Shown here one piece after another: positions 49,530-61,666 of a DNA stretch of 64,000 bases. Both the position numbers and the translations under genes were made by a program. The notes under the pieces were generated by a model. The model searched no databases and was not told the origin of the DNA. It saw only the letters and a list, made by a program, of their open reading frames with translations. Every line of letters starts with the position of its first letter. The first letter of the stretch is position 1. The stretch comes from Acridotheres tristis (Eukaryota > Chordata > Aves > Passeriformes > Sturnidae), in NCBI GenBank assembly GCA_037013685.1, contig CM072887.1, forward strand, positions 86,386,347-86,450,346, given 5' to 3'.

Positions 49530-51396
49530 ACCTCACACGCTGCTGAGCCAGCCCTGCTCCTGCTGCCACTGCTCGCTGCAGCCCATCCAGCGGCCAGCCC
49601 AGCCCAGCTCCCTCCACACAGGACTTGCTCTGCAGGCCAGATTAGAATTAGACTTGGTGGTTTTATATGAAAAAAATAAAGAGGAAAGGGGCCAAAGAAA
49701 GAGTCTAGTCTTTCTAACAGCAACAAAAGTCCAGCTGTGGCTCCAGGCAGGATCTGAGTCAGTGTGTTGATGTAAATCCTCAGTTGTGCTGTAAGACACA
49801 ACTTTGCACAAAAGTTCATTTAGGGCAGGATTTAAGGGTATTGATTCATTTCTCAGCCAGACATAGACCAAGTACTAATAAACTAGGGTTTGGCTCCTTT
49901 TCTGGGTGAAATGAAGCATAGCTTCATTTTAAAAAAGAATAATATTTATGTCATTTCAGAAACAGAAGATGCATTTGTCTTATAAATGAGATTTAAAAAT
50001 ATACTTATAAAAAGGCTATGAGTCAGATTCTCCCAATTATGTCAATTTAAACTGAGTTAATTGCAAATTTAGAACGATAAATTTTACTGGACCTGGTTAT
50101 GAAGGTCCTCTCAAATTCTGCTGGTTTATGCATGCCATGACTCACCAGCATCCAGTCATGATATACAGAGGTCTGCAGTTGATGTCACAGCCTTGGGCTC
50201 TGCTTTTCAGAGCATTTTCTCAGAACAATGACTCGCAAGTACTTTTCACCTGAGCACTCAGGATGGTATTTGTGGTCTAGCTGGATTGCTTACACAAACA
50301 AGAGAACAAATTGCTTATGTAAGTCAGGCACTTCTGGTGCAGTCTTGTCTGTAAATAGGGATGCCCTTGCCTTCCTCCTCAGCCTCCCCCGCTGCAGCAC
50401 TCAACTGCCTTGCTGTAGAAACAGACAAAATAAGATATTTTCTGAGTTTACAGTCCTAAGTTTGCCCTTCTAAGCAGTGTTCTGCTGAACAAGAGCTCCT
50501 TTAGGAGGTTGCTTTCTGGAGTATTGATCTGTTTTTGGCCTCTGGTACATTCAAGGGTGCAGTCTAATTAATGTGCTTTTGCAGTAAATCCTTGAAAGCA
50601 CCATTGTTTTCTGATTAATTCTTGCTCATGACTTCCTTGGGGTTAGTGCCATGGGAGGTGTCTCTTACTCTAAATCTTCCAGAGTAATAAACTCAGTCAT
50701 CTGCAGTGCTAGATCATTAACCTTGTCTCTGGTTTGGGCTAGATCAGCTCAAACGCCTCCCAGCAGTTCTTGGGCACTACTTGGGAGTTAGAACAGAATG
50801 GACACTATTCCCTCTAGGCAGTTTGAAAGCAATCTGTAATGCTTTGGAGACAAAGAATGGTCACTACTGCTGGCATTCCAGATATTTTGGTCTAGCCAGT
50901 TCCAGTATAGAAATAGTTCTGGACATGTTTAATCTTCTGTAAAGTAGTGCAGTGCTTTAACTGGTTTATTACATTATTTACTTGCCATCTCTTGAGTAGG
51001 TTCAGCCTGATCACATTTGCAGAGATACAGACAAGTATGGAATTCTCATTGTGCCACATTTACTGAGATCCACTCAGGAAAACAGAAACCTGCAAAAAAT
51101 GCATTTAGAGTCCAGATGGTGGTGATTAGGATGCAGGTGTTTTTCAACCAGTGCCTGTCATGCAGAATAAGAAAGTTTCAGCGTGTTTTTCCATTTTATG
51201 GAGATGCTAGGCTAGAAAGTACTGCATGGATTCACTGAATGATGTCCATCTATGTTTATCTGTCATTTGTTGTGTTGTAATTGGATTGTTAGCAGTAGAG
51301 GGCTTGTGAAGCACATAGCAATCATGGTTATAATTCAAGACTCCTAATAAGATCTCTTATTGAGTAAGGATAGCAATGGCCTTAGCAAAGCAAGAG

Positions 51397-51424
51397 GCCA
51401 ATGTTGCCAAGCCAATGTTGCCAA
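51397..51424 (+). repeat. 14-bp tandem duplication
   Basis: GCCAATGTTGCCAA occurs twice back to back. It is probably a replication-slippage product. Confidence 0.9.
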
Positions 51425-52479
51425 GTATGTTGCTGGCATCCTTTTACAGTTAGAAAAGAAGGGACTTCTTGCTCACTTGGAATGTTCTCCAGAATCTTTG
51501 TAGTAAGTGCATTTCTGCTTTATTTCTATGTCTTTTTCAAAGTGTATTGAAATTTTCATCAGTATTCTTTTTATTTTGCATTGTAATTACAACTCAGGAT
51601 TAAGCTCAAATTACACCCTTCCTTTCTTTTAATCTGTATATCCTATGTCTTATACTTATCATTAAAGTTGTATCTTTCCTTACTACATCTTCTTCCTTGT
51701 AAAACACTTCCTGGTGGAATATTATTTGATTTTCTGTGTTAATTTAAGCTAATAATTCCCCTTGCCTCGTTTGCAGCCCACATAGTGATGCAACTTCCCC
51801 TTGTTTTGTTCCCAGATAAGTATTGCCACAGTACTCTAATAAAATGATGTAGGACTCTGTTTACAAAAGAGTGCTTCTGTGGTATCTTACTGCTTTCACA
51901 GGAAGCTTAACAGCTTGCAGAACAGTAAGTGGCAAATGTTTAATGTAACATTATGCCAACTTGAGGACAAACTGTTCCTCTCAGGAGTGTTTTCAGGCTT
52001 AAATGAGAGGAAAATCCCCCTTGCAGAATATGAATTCTTGGAGGCGGCAGGGAGTGACTGCCACTTCTTTACCTCGCCAGCAGCTCTAATTCTCAAGCAC
52101 CTTCCAAGGCTTTTTTAGATCAACTGTAGTGTACACTCAGCAGCAAGTAGTGATAAAGCTGTGACTGGCTTTTCTGAGGAGCAAAGATTCCTTTTTTCAT
52201 GGAGGAGGTAGTAAGTCTTCCAGTCTATCTCAGACAGAAAACACTGGCTTTTGCCCACAGATGCTGGAATGGTACTGAGGAGGAGACATGAAGCCATGGC
52301 AAAACTATTAATATGAGTAAGCAAAGACTAACAGTGTAGTTGCAAAAACTGTGAGACAGAACAATTCCAACTCAAACTGAGATGAGTCAGACTGAAATAC
52401 TTGGAAATTCAGGCGTGGATTCGAGTCATCCATTAAGAAGAAAAGTGGATATTACTGAACTAACAGTAGTTTGACTAAA

Positions 52480-52806
52480 GAGTGAAAGGAGCTCTCTACC
52501 ACTTCCTGAAAGTTTTTTGTAGTCAGGTTGGTCTCTTTCACCAGGCAGCAACTGACAGAGCCAGAGGACACAGTCTCAAGCTGCACCAAGGGAAATATAG
52601 GTTGGATATTAGGGAAAAGTTTTTATGGAAAGAGTGATCAAGTACTAGAATTGTCTGCCCAGGGAGGTGGTGGAGTCGCCATCCCTGGATGTGTTTACAA
52701 AAAGATATTATGTGGTGCTTGGTGCCATGGTTTAGTTGAGGTGTTAGGGCATGGCTGGACTCAATGATCTTGAAGGTCTCTTCCAACCTAGTGATTCTGT
52801 GATTCT
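52480..52806 (+). mobile_element. CR1 LINE 3' end, tail-to-tail partner
   Basis: Forward CR1 3' sequence: 'ccaggcagcaactgacagag', 'ttggatattagggaaaagtt', 'tgcccagggaggtggtggag', 'ggactcaatgatcttgaagg'. It ends in three copies of a 'gattctgt' unit. It abuts an oppositely oriented CR1 at about 52807. Confidence 0.9.
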
Positions 52807-53615
52807 GTGATTTTACAGAATTAGTTTGGAAAAGACCTCTAAAATCATGGTGTCCAGTCTTTGACTGAACACCACCCTGTCAACTAGGCTGTGGCACTAA
52901 GTACCATGTCCAGTCATTTTGTGAACAGCTCCACAGATGGTGACTCCACCACCTCCCCAGGCAGCCCATTCCATTCTTTAACTGCTTCTGTGAAATAATT
53001 CCTTGTGATGTCCAGTCTGAACCTCCCCTGATGGAACTTGAGGCAATTTTCTCTTATCCTGTCACTGTCTGCCCGAGAGAAGAGGCCAACCCCAGCTGGC
53101 TACAACCTCCTTTCAGGGAGTGGTAGAGAGTTATGTGGTCACCTCTGAGCCTCCTCTTCTCCAGGTCCTTCACCCCCAGCTCCTTCAGTTGCTCCTCACA
53201 GGACTCACTCTTTAGGTTCTTCACTGGCTCTGTTGCCCTTGACTGGACACCCTCCAGCTCATCAATGTTTTCCTTGCAGTGAGGGCCCAGAACTGCACAC
53301 AGGATTTGAGGTGTGGCCTCACCAGTGCTGAATACAGAGGGGCAATCACTGTCCTGGGTCTGCTGGCCACACTATTGCTGACACAGGCCAGGGGCCATTG
53401 ACCTTCCTGGCCACTAGGGTACACATTGGTTCATGTTCAGCTGCTGTCGACCAGCACCCTCAAGTCCTTTTCCCCTGAGCCCCTTTCCAGCCACTTTGTC
53501 CCCAGTCTGTAGTGCTGCCTCAGGTTGTTCTAGCCAAAGTGTAGGGCCTGGCACTCAGTCTTATTGAATCTCATACCATTGGCCTCAGCCCATCTGTCCA
53601 GTTTGCCCAGATTTA
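52807..53615 (-). mobile_element. CR1 LINE copy, tail-to-tail partner
   Basis: Reverse-strand CR1 from 'acagaattagtttggaaaag' through 'cctccccaggcagcccattc', 'tctgagcctcctcttctcca', 'tgaggtgtggcctcaccagt' and 'ctggccacactattgctgac', ending near 'catctgtccagtttgcccag'. It covers about 800 bases of the element's 3' part, with broken frames. Its 3' end meets that of the preceding copy, giving a large inverted repeat. Confidence 0.9.
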
Positions 53616-56600
53616 ATATATTTTAACAGATTTTAATGTTCTCTATGTTAATCCTCCTAAGCAGTAAAACCAGCAAGTGGTCTCTGCCCATTATCACTAT
53701 TCTTAACCTCTGGATCTCAACCTCAGGTTAAAACACTCTGCTTTGGTTCCTGGGTCCTGAATTCTTTGAAGGAGGAGAATTATGTGTCCATTATTTGTAA
53801 GTAATCCAGGACTTCCAGGTGAGTGCCTGGGCTGATGGATCCAGGACTTCCCAATGGGTGTTGTGCTGAAATCCAAAGTCAGAAAATGTGTTGTATGCTT
53901 TCTACTTTATAGCCAGTCTCCAGGGTAAGGCACAACTTTGGATGCTCTAAAGATGAGAGGGTGCTCAACTGATGCTGTGAATTTACCATAGGGAAGGTAC
54001 ATTGATCTGCAACTCAGATCTCTTTAAAGACCCAACAGTGCCTGAAGACTTTGTGAAGTGTGAATGATTTTCAGACATGGATGTCTCAGTCCTCCACCTC
54101 AGAAATATAGTCTAATAAGAGGAGAAGAGAGGAATAGAATTAGAACCTCATCAGATGAAATCTGTGGTCTTATAAAGAAATTCCATTCTTCACTACAGGA
54201 AAGGATGTTTCCAGTAAATCATGGAAAATGTAATTTATCCAGGAAGCTTCCTAGGAGATAAAGGAAAATAACAGCTTCTAGATCACAAGGCTCCTGATAA
54301 TATAGTTAGAATTCATTATTTTGAAACCTTTATGTTCATGATAAAGGGAATTGACATGTTTCACTGGTTTTCATAAAAATAATTTTTCAATCGACCTTCC
54401 AGATTTTGCAGAGCTTGTGTTTGTAGTGAAAAGCTGTTTAAACAAAATTCTTCCTTCATATGTGTGTATAGGCTTCAGCTATGTCTGATCAAGGAGGAAG
54501 AAGCATTTCCTGTGAGGACCCACAGCACAGGCTGGGTGCTGCTGGTGTGGAGAGGGTCCACGTTCTGGGCCAGGTGCCCAGCTTGCCTTCAGGTGGAGGC
54601 TGGGGGGAGCTGACATGTTCCCAGTTTCGTCTGGCTAAAGATTTAGATAGGGTCAGGGTGTGCTTTCAGAGCTGCTCACTGGAACCTGTCCCACTGCTTA
54701 ATCAGCCAGAAAGCACCACTTGGCGACTTGATCACGACCTGCAAACTTGGAAGGCAAATTACCTTTGCAAACTACCAACAGCAGAAGATTTTCTAAATTG
54801 ACCAGAGATATATTTGTGGGGGGTGGGGGGAGAAGGCACAGGGGGAGAAGGGTGTTTCCATCAAAAATAACAAATTTTCTGCAGTAATTTTATCTTCTGT
54901 CTTCAAAATTGACAGGCAAAATTGTTAGGCGGGTGAATTTCAGAGGACCAGTACAAGAAGAGGTTGTAGATTTTTTCAAAAATTATTTTAGCTATTTTAG
55001 TTTTTCAAGCACATAGGAGCAAGGTGCTTCTATGAATTCCTGTAGGGAAGAAAACTAACTAGAAGATCTTCTTTGATACTCCTGAAACTTGGCTTGAGGG
55101 CATGGAGTTTGGCAAGCTTTTGAGGAATTTTTTGAAAAGTCCAAAATATACTTTAAATCATGTAGAAATTCTTTACATGGAGATCCTGCCTTAGTAGAAA
55201 AAGCGAAAGAGCATGAATGATGAAATATTTGCTTTACTGGTAAGGGGATGTACTGACCAATGTAAAGAAAATACTATTTTGTGACATATGGTCCATTTTT
55301 CATGGAGATTTCAAGCAGAAATAATTGGAGCTTTTTAAAGGTGATTAAGTTATGCCTTTATTGAGGGATAGGACCCATCATAATGAGATACATTATGTGG
55401 TCTGTACTTCTCCTTACATCATTGACAGCAGTCAGTCAGTATTTATAGAAAGTAGACTGTACTAGAAAATTTAAAAATTGGATTCAAGGCCTTGATTATG
55501 AGAAAGTGAAGATTAAAGAGGCAGTAGCTTTGATTACAGTGCTATGACTCTATAAATTAGTAACTGTCTGGAGCTTCATTAGGCACAAAAAAGATAGAGG
55601 CATTTTCATAATGTTGCTTTGTTCACTAAAAGCTAACATTATTATTTATTCTCATATATAAAAAAGGTCTAAAAATTCTTCTTTATGGTAGTTTTGCAAT
55701 GACTGCAATGACTTGTGCAACAAAATGAGGGTAAGTACATTAGTGAAATATTTTTTTTTCCTTTAGTATCTTCTGCAAGAAGGATCCCATTCCTGAGCCC
55801 TAGATTCACTTACACATAGCATTAAAACTCCAAAGCAGGACTGCAGGAAACAGCAATTGTCTGAAGGCAGAAAAGGTCAGTAAGTTTTTGTGCTCTGCTG
55901 GCTTTTCCTCAGTTTTATTAGAAAGAGTTGAAGTTCACCTCCTGGCTTGCAGTTATTTCCCATACAAAATTATCATAAGCATGTGTGTTACAGTAGTATT
56001 TTTCATGACAGTCTACTGCCATATCACGTATACCTTTATGATGTTCATGGAAAAGAATTAATTTGTGGTATAGTAGCATAATAGATAGTTAACAGATGTT
56101 TTATTGCTCTTCAAACATAAAAATCATTACATTAATGCAAAAAAGTGGATGGCATTTTGATTAATTCTCAAATAATAAAAATCCTGCTTTCATGCATATG
56201 TTTATTTTCATAATAATAAAAATGAGAGCCATAATAAAAACAAAATAACCCTGTAACTACACCATAAAAAGAGAATGTTTTCCTCAAAGCACCAGAGATT
56301 GTCTGAAAGAATCCTACTCAGTGCACTGTAGTGGGTTTGATAAAGACAAGCAAAAGCAATTATTAATTGCCATTTATTGAACAGATGAGAGGTGCCCCTT
56401 GTGTGCAGTATGTTCCCTGTCCCATAAACTAATACAACAATGACAGAGTATGGGCAATCTATATCAAACCACTTCTCATAAAATGCCCGATTTTAGTGGA
56501 GAAAAAGGCATTTCAGTAGCTTTTGGAAAGGAAGACTGTCATAACAGTCTACAGTATTGCTTTTCAAATTTTGCTATTGCAGCTATTTATTGGCTTCAGG

Positions 56601-59600
56601 CACAGGATAGCTGTGTGAGCCATAACAAAGTCTCAGGGCTGTACATTGAAAAATCAGATTTCCTAAGTATTTGTAAAAGAATTTCATACAAAAGCCCATA
56701 AGCCAAAAGTTTGTTTCATAATAAAACTTTGTAAGTCTCAAATATTTCCCATGTTCCGTATGGTAGCACTGAATCTCATTGTTTGATTAATTAGCTTCAC
56801 AGGTTAATGACATCTAGGAAAGCTTTTTTCTTCATCACAATCCTGGAGTATTTGCTTTCTGCTTTGTTCTCGTTTTAGGCTTAGTTATGGGACTGAAAAC
56901 AGAGGCCAAAATGAAGAATGAAGCCAAACACACACTGCAGCAAACCCAGAAGCACAGGCTGGAGATATGGACACACAAAAATAGAAGTAGCCATGACAGC
57001 TGAGTCACACAGTTCTATGAAGTGCAAACCTGAGATCTGGATTGTGTTATCCATAGACCAGAGCAGAATGAATTAACTTCCTCAGGACAATGCAAAAAAT
57101 TTTACAGGTTTTTTAATCAGTGATGTGCTGGAAAAGATGCTTTTAAACAGGCATTAAACATAAAGAGCAAATATCAAATTTTCTTACTTTACCAAGAAAA
57201 AAAGAAAAAAAGGTTGTATTCCCAATACTTGGAGACAGGGACTGGCAGGGACAGAAACATAGTATTCTTCAAGGACCTCATCCCACCTCTAAAAGTTCAT
57301 TATAACTGTAAAGAAAGGAGCTGATACAGGCTAAGTAAGCAAAACTACAGTTTCTTCTCTCAAAATTTATATGGAAGTTAAAGTACACTGAGAAGAGAAT
57401 TTTGTTTCATTTGTTCTCTGCTGTCCTGCCATTGCCTGTAACATTTTCATATAAAGCAGGCTGACACTTGGAAGCAGAATTAGTAGAAGTATTGATTTTG
57501 TTCCCTTGAAGAACATATTGGCTTTTCTGTGAAATACTGAACGCTTCAGGTGTGAGCTTGACCTCATCAATTTTCAACCTCAAACTTTTATGTTAAAACT
57601 ATGGGGATTTTATGTTGAATGTTACTTTCATGTCTTGTGACAACTGCAGCTCAGCTGCTTGTATCCCATTTTATTTTTCACAATTTTCAGTGCATATGCA
57701 ACATCCCACATGAAAAATGATCGCATTTAAGTGTTTAGTAGAAACAGCTTTCATCTGGAAACAGACCAACCGACTACTGAAACTTTTCTCATGTCACTGT
57801 GTGCTGTTCAAGCCCGGGATGCACAAAAAGCAAAAAGTGTCTCCTCTGGCCACCTGCAAAGCTGGGGTAAAAGACACTTAAAATTAACCTAACTTTGATG
57901 TTATCTGTTCATAAAAGCTTACATGTAATAAAAAACAAACCTGTGAAAAATATAGTTGAGGATAAAAGATCAAGCTGCATAGAAGCTAGGGATCACCACA
58001 ACCAAGAATTGCCTCTGAGACCTTAATCTAACTACCATGGGAATTAATTTTCTGCATTAAATATTAGAGGCAATAGGGGAAGAATAGGTTATGATTAGTT
58101 AATTATAGACTATATTGAAATACAATTACACGAGGAACAGAATAAAGGTTGCTAGGAAATAACTTATCTGATGTTTCCTATCTTTCAGTATAAGACCTCA
58201 GCTCTTCAGCCTGCATGCCCCAATAGATGATCACACATCAGCTGCAGTCCAATAGTTGTATGGCTGAAATAGCAAATGACAACAAAAGAACTTTCATCCT
58301 AAGTGATATTATATTCACATTTTAATTCTGTAGTTAGTTAATTCATTGTCTTGAAAAGGTGAATGAAATCTTATGTGACAGTTTAAGAACCTCCATCAGA
58401 TTTGAACCCTCTTGTTTTTCACATCACTGATGTCAAAGTTTTATGTAGGTGACCTTTGGAAAATAAGTCTGTTATTCTTTGTGGGAATATTAGTACAGGT
58501 GCGAATGCTTAGATGAAGGAGAAAGAGTGACAAAGAGTGGCTCCTCTATGGAATAAATATGTGCCCTGTGTGGCACTTCTTGATTGAAGATGGAGACCTG
58601 TGGCCTCCTTTCAGAGCATGGGTGGAGAGATTTGCTCATTTTAGCACGTGTTTTTAATTTCAGCTCCTCACTGGAACTGGGAGTCCCTCAAGCCCGCTGT
58701 GTGGTTGTGCCAGGAAGTGTGGTGCTGCTGTGGTGCTGCTGTGGTGCTGAAGGCAGGGTGCAGTGGGATCTGCTTCTCATTCCTGGACGTGTAAAATGCC
58801 CAGGCCTGTAGGATATGGCTCAGCTCCCTTTCTCCACAATTCAGTGATCACACCTATATTAACATATTTGTGTACCAGTTGTTTTAGTATTGCCAAATAT
58901 CAAAAATTTGGTGGAAAGATGCTGCCATAAGAACTTCTAAGAAGAGCTGTAATGCTGTTTTGTAACAAAGGTGTATCTCACTGTTGAAACAACCACAGAG
59001 TGGTTACTGAAATAACTAAGAAAATTTATCAGAAAAAGAACACCTTGGAACTTAGTTATTTCCCTAAGTTCTTTCAAAGATGCTCTGGTGCGGTCTTACA
59101 AATGACTTCTCAACTCTCCATATGGACAATGAGTCATTCTAATGTCAAATGCCCAAAGCCTGAGGAAATTGCAGGTTTGTTGTTGCTGAGTCATAGTGGC
59201 ATGTACATCTTGCTAGCTTCAGCTGGCATACAGGAAAGATTGATATACACCTCTTACTTCTCAAATCTTTTCTTGCCTCTCAGGCTGTTTGCAAGGATTG
59301 TCATCTACTTTGGAGATGTCCTAGAGAATAATGTTACGAATGCCCTCAGATGATGTGTATTTCATGGTTGCTTCTTGAGCTACTACTTAAAATGGAACAT
59401 TAAGTGGAGCATAAATGAATATTATATAGAGTAGGTCATTAATGACCTTTTACACTAGTCTAGTACTTCTACTGAAAGATAATTTTCCTGGCTGCAATAG
59501 CAGAAAGAGAAGCAGCAGGGTGAGAACTTTGTGTGTCTGTTACATATGGTGTGAACAGCACCACTCACTATGCACCTCCATTCCCATTATACAATACTGA

Positions 59601-60040
59601 TTTTAATTGTTTATACCTTTCTGAAACACCAAGTTTGAGCCAAAATGCTTCATATTTTTTCCTGTGCCTCTGGCTGAATTCCAGAATATTTCAATCAAAT
59701 AATTCGGTTCCTACAGTATATGAGCCTAGGAAAAAGGTGCCACTTGCTCATGTTAATACTTTGAGGTCTATTCTGTAAAGTTCTCCAGCAGCACACTGCA
59801 GTACTTTAAGTTTAGCAGAGACATAGCTCTCATGTAAAAAATAAGCCTTCCTGGAGTGCCCACATGATAGGTTAGCAAAAGTATGTTCTCGATTTCCTGA
59901 ATCGAGATGAAGCTGGCCAAACAGCATGCGAAAGGCAACATGCTTTTGATACAAAGGCTCATCCTAAGCCTCTGGTGATAATAAAGGACCCAGTCACAGG
60001 GCAGTGGGCAGGACCTTTAAACTCATTAAACTGGGGAAAG
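53616..60040. other. Intergenic DNA without recognised genes
   Basis: Mostly AT-rich. A GC-richer patch at 54480-54800 holds a 106-codon frame with no recognised domain. An 11-base triplicate lies at 58719-58751. Otherwise nothing supported by splice sites, repeats or family likeness. Confidence 0.4.
58719..58751 (+). repeat. 11-bp minisatellite, three units
   Basis: GTGGTGCTGCT repeated twice, plus a third copy missing its last two bases, inside a GC-richer patch. A short plus-strand frame across it is made by the repeat. Confidence 0.85.
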
Positions 60041-60060
60041 GTTGTGCTTGTGTCTCCACA

Positions 60061-61314
60061 GGTCACCACGTGAAATGGGTTTCTTTGTGGTGTGTGCGAC
60101 CGTTTGTTGCATCATCCTGACTGGCGAAGGCACCGCGAGGTCTTGGCCCTGCACCGGGTGGCGCAACTGTGTGCAAACGCTGCACACACCGATTCCATGT
60201 GTGTGCCTGGGGCAGCTCCTGGGAATCCCTTTTGGACTGCTTGGTAGGGGAACCTGTGGGTGAGAAGCGTTTTGGTAAGATGCATAATGAAAGTGTGCAG
60301 CAAAACTGCACAGCCCCAAGTAAACTGCAGCCTAGGTGGTGGTGCCAGGACACCTGGTGAAAGACCACAGGATGGGATGAGATGCAGTACAAAGATCTGA
60401 GAAGAATGCATGACTTTCCAGCTTTGCTCTTGCAGCCACAAGAGCTAGATATGCCAGGGACTTTGTGTGCCTCACTATGCTTTTACACTGATGATATATT
60501 TGACGTTCTTATGAACAGTGTTAATTTTGACATCTCTCCTGAAGCATTTTCAGCAATGCTTCCTTATGGTGTACTCAAACCTTGGAAAGTCGACATCAGG
60601 CACCAGCGCTATTGCTCTCCCCTCAGACTTATTTTTAATATGCAGGGAGAAGGTCTGGAAACGTATACTAGGCAAAGCTGGTGGCAGACGTTGCACTATT
60701 TGCCTACAAACCTTGTTTCACCAGACTGCTCTAATACTTGCAGCACAGCGTCGGGCTAGGTGCAGCACATGGGTTCTCAGAGAGAAGTGCAGTCTGATAG
60801 TAGTTTTCTGGAACACAGCAAAGCACATCTCTGGCAGCTTAATACTAGGAATTGGTACTGCTCACGGTTTGGCTTCTTTAAACAAGTTTGGCTGCTGGCT
60901 TGCAAAGGAAGCTAAGAGCACTAGTGCTGCTCTTTCAGCAATGCTAATTGACATTATATCGGTGGAACATGCAGCACTGCAAAACAAGGCAGCTGCTGGC
61001 TCAATGCTATGGGTGTGAAGATGTTGATGGCACTGTGCTGCATGAACTTAAGTGACCATTCAAAGTTGATTCATAATAGTATCAGTAGCCTTGAGCAACT
61101 AACTAAACTGCTACTGCAACACAATGAAGGTGATCGGTGGGGGGTGTCTTCATGGCTCAACAGCCTCAGCTTCGAGGCATGGCTTAAGTACTTAGTAATG
61201 TGTTACCTCGGTATGTTCTTAATGATTATGATAAGCATCCCATGTATTTTATCTTGTGTGCAACAAATGATCAATAGTAGTCCTAAATGGCTTTACCAGC
61301 ACAGACAGTTTTAG
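60061..61314 (+). pseudogene. Endogenous retrovirus env remnant (alpharetrovirus-like)
   Basis: A splice-acceptor-like GTGTCTCCACAG ends at 60060. An ATG at 60075 opens a short frame with a hydrophobic, signal-like start that soon stops (60263). A second frame (to 60759) would be surface-subunit C-terminal sequence. The transmembrane subunit is the clearest part: a Gly/Ala-rich fusion-peptide-like region near 60838, a conserved LQNKAA motif at 60977-60994, and then CCMNLSDHS with the CC pair at 61036-61041. A membrane-spanning hydrophobic segment near 61190-61260 follows, with a stop just after 61311. At least two frame changes lie between about 60995 and 61036, separating the first Cys of the CX6CC motif from the CC pair. 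The surface part is too short for a whole env. No gag, pol or 5' LTR was recognised. It is non-functional as it stands. Confidence 0.75.
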
Positions 61315-61346
61315 CTGTGCAACACATAAACAAAGTAGTGGGAATT

Positions 61347-61666
61347 TGTTACTGATAGATAAGGCTTTATAAAAGGAAGGCCTTGTAACTTGGGTCTGGC
61401 CTGTTACTTAGGCTAAGTAGAAGGGAGCTATGGGAGAGTGACTCAGCTGGAACAAGGGCAGAGAGATGTGAGAGATGTGAGATGTGCTGTGTGACTGCCC
61501 TGTCTCCACATCGTGGTGTATGGCGGTTGGTTGGCTTGGGCTAGTTGTGCATTAAAACTATGTAAACTGATAACCAGCTATCTGCTTTAAAAGGCCAGGT
61601 TTTTTGGCAATAAAGAACACTCTTTTGCACCTGCCTGGGGTTCCTACATCCCTCATTACTGCAACA
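61347..61666 (+). mobile_element. 3' LTR of the env-bearing ERV
   Basis: Starts TGTTACTG about 30 bases after the env stop, preceded by a purine-rich AAAGTAGTGGGAA that could be the polypurine tract. It ends CTGCAACA, an imperfect inverted match to the start, giving 320 bases. A TTTAAAAGG TATA-like box at about 61586 and an AATAAA at about 61610 lie close together. Roughly 55 bases of U5 follow, resembling the compact alpharetrovirus layout. No matching 5' LTR is in the window, so the provirus is truncated on its left. Confidence 0.6.

Noticed and set aside
53221..53424. 67-codon minus-strand frame
   Set aside because: It is the CR1 ORF2 C-terminal region of a dead, truncated copy, not a host gene.
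60026..60441. Minus-strand frames of 97-109 codons
   Set aside because: They are antisense shadows of the env remnant, with no independent support.
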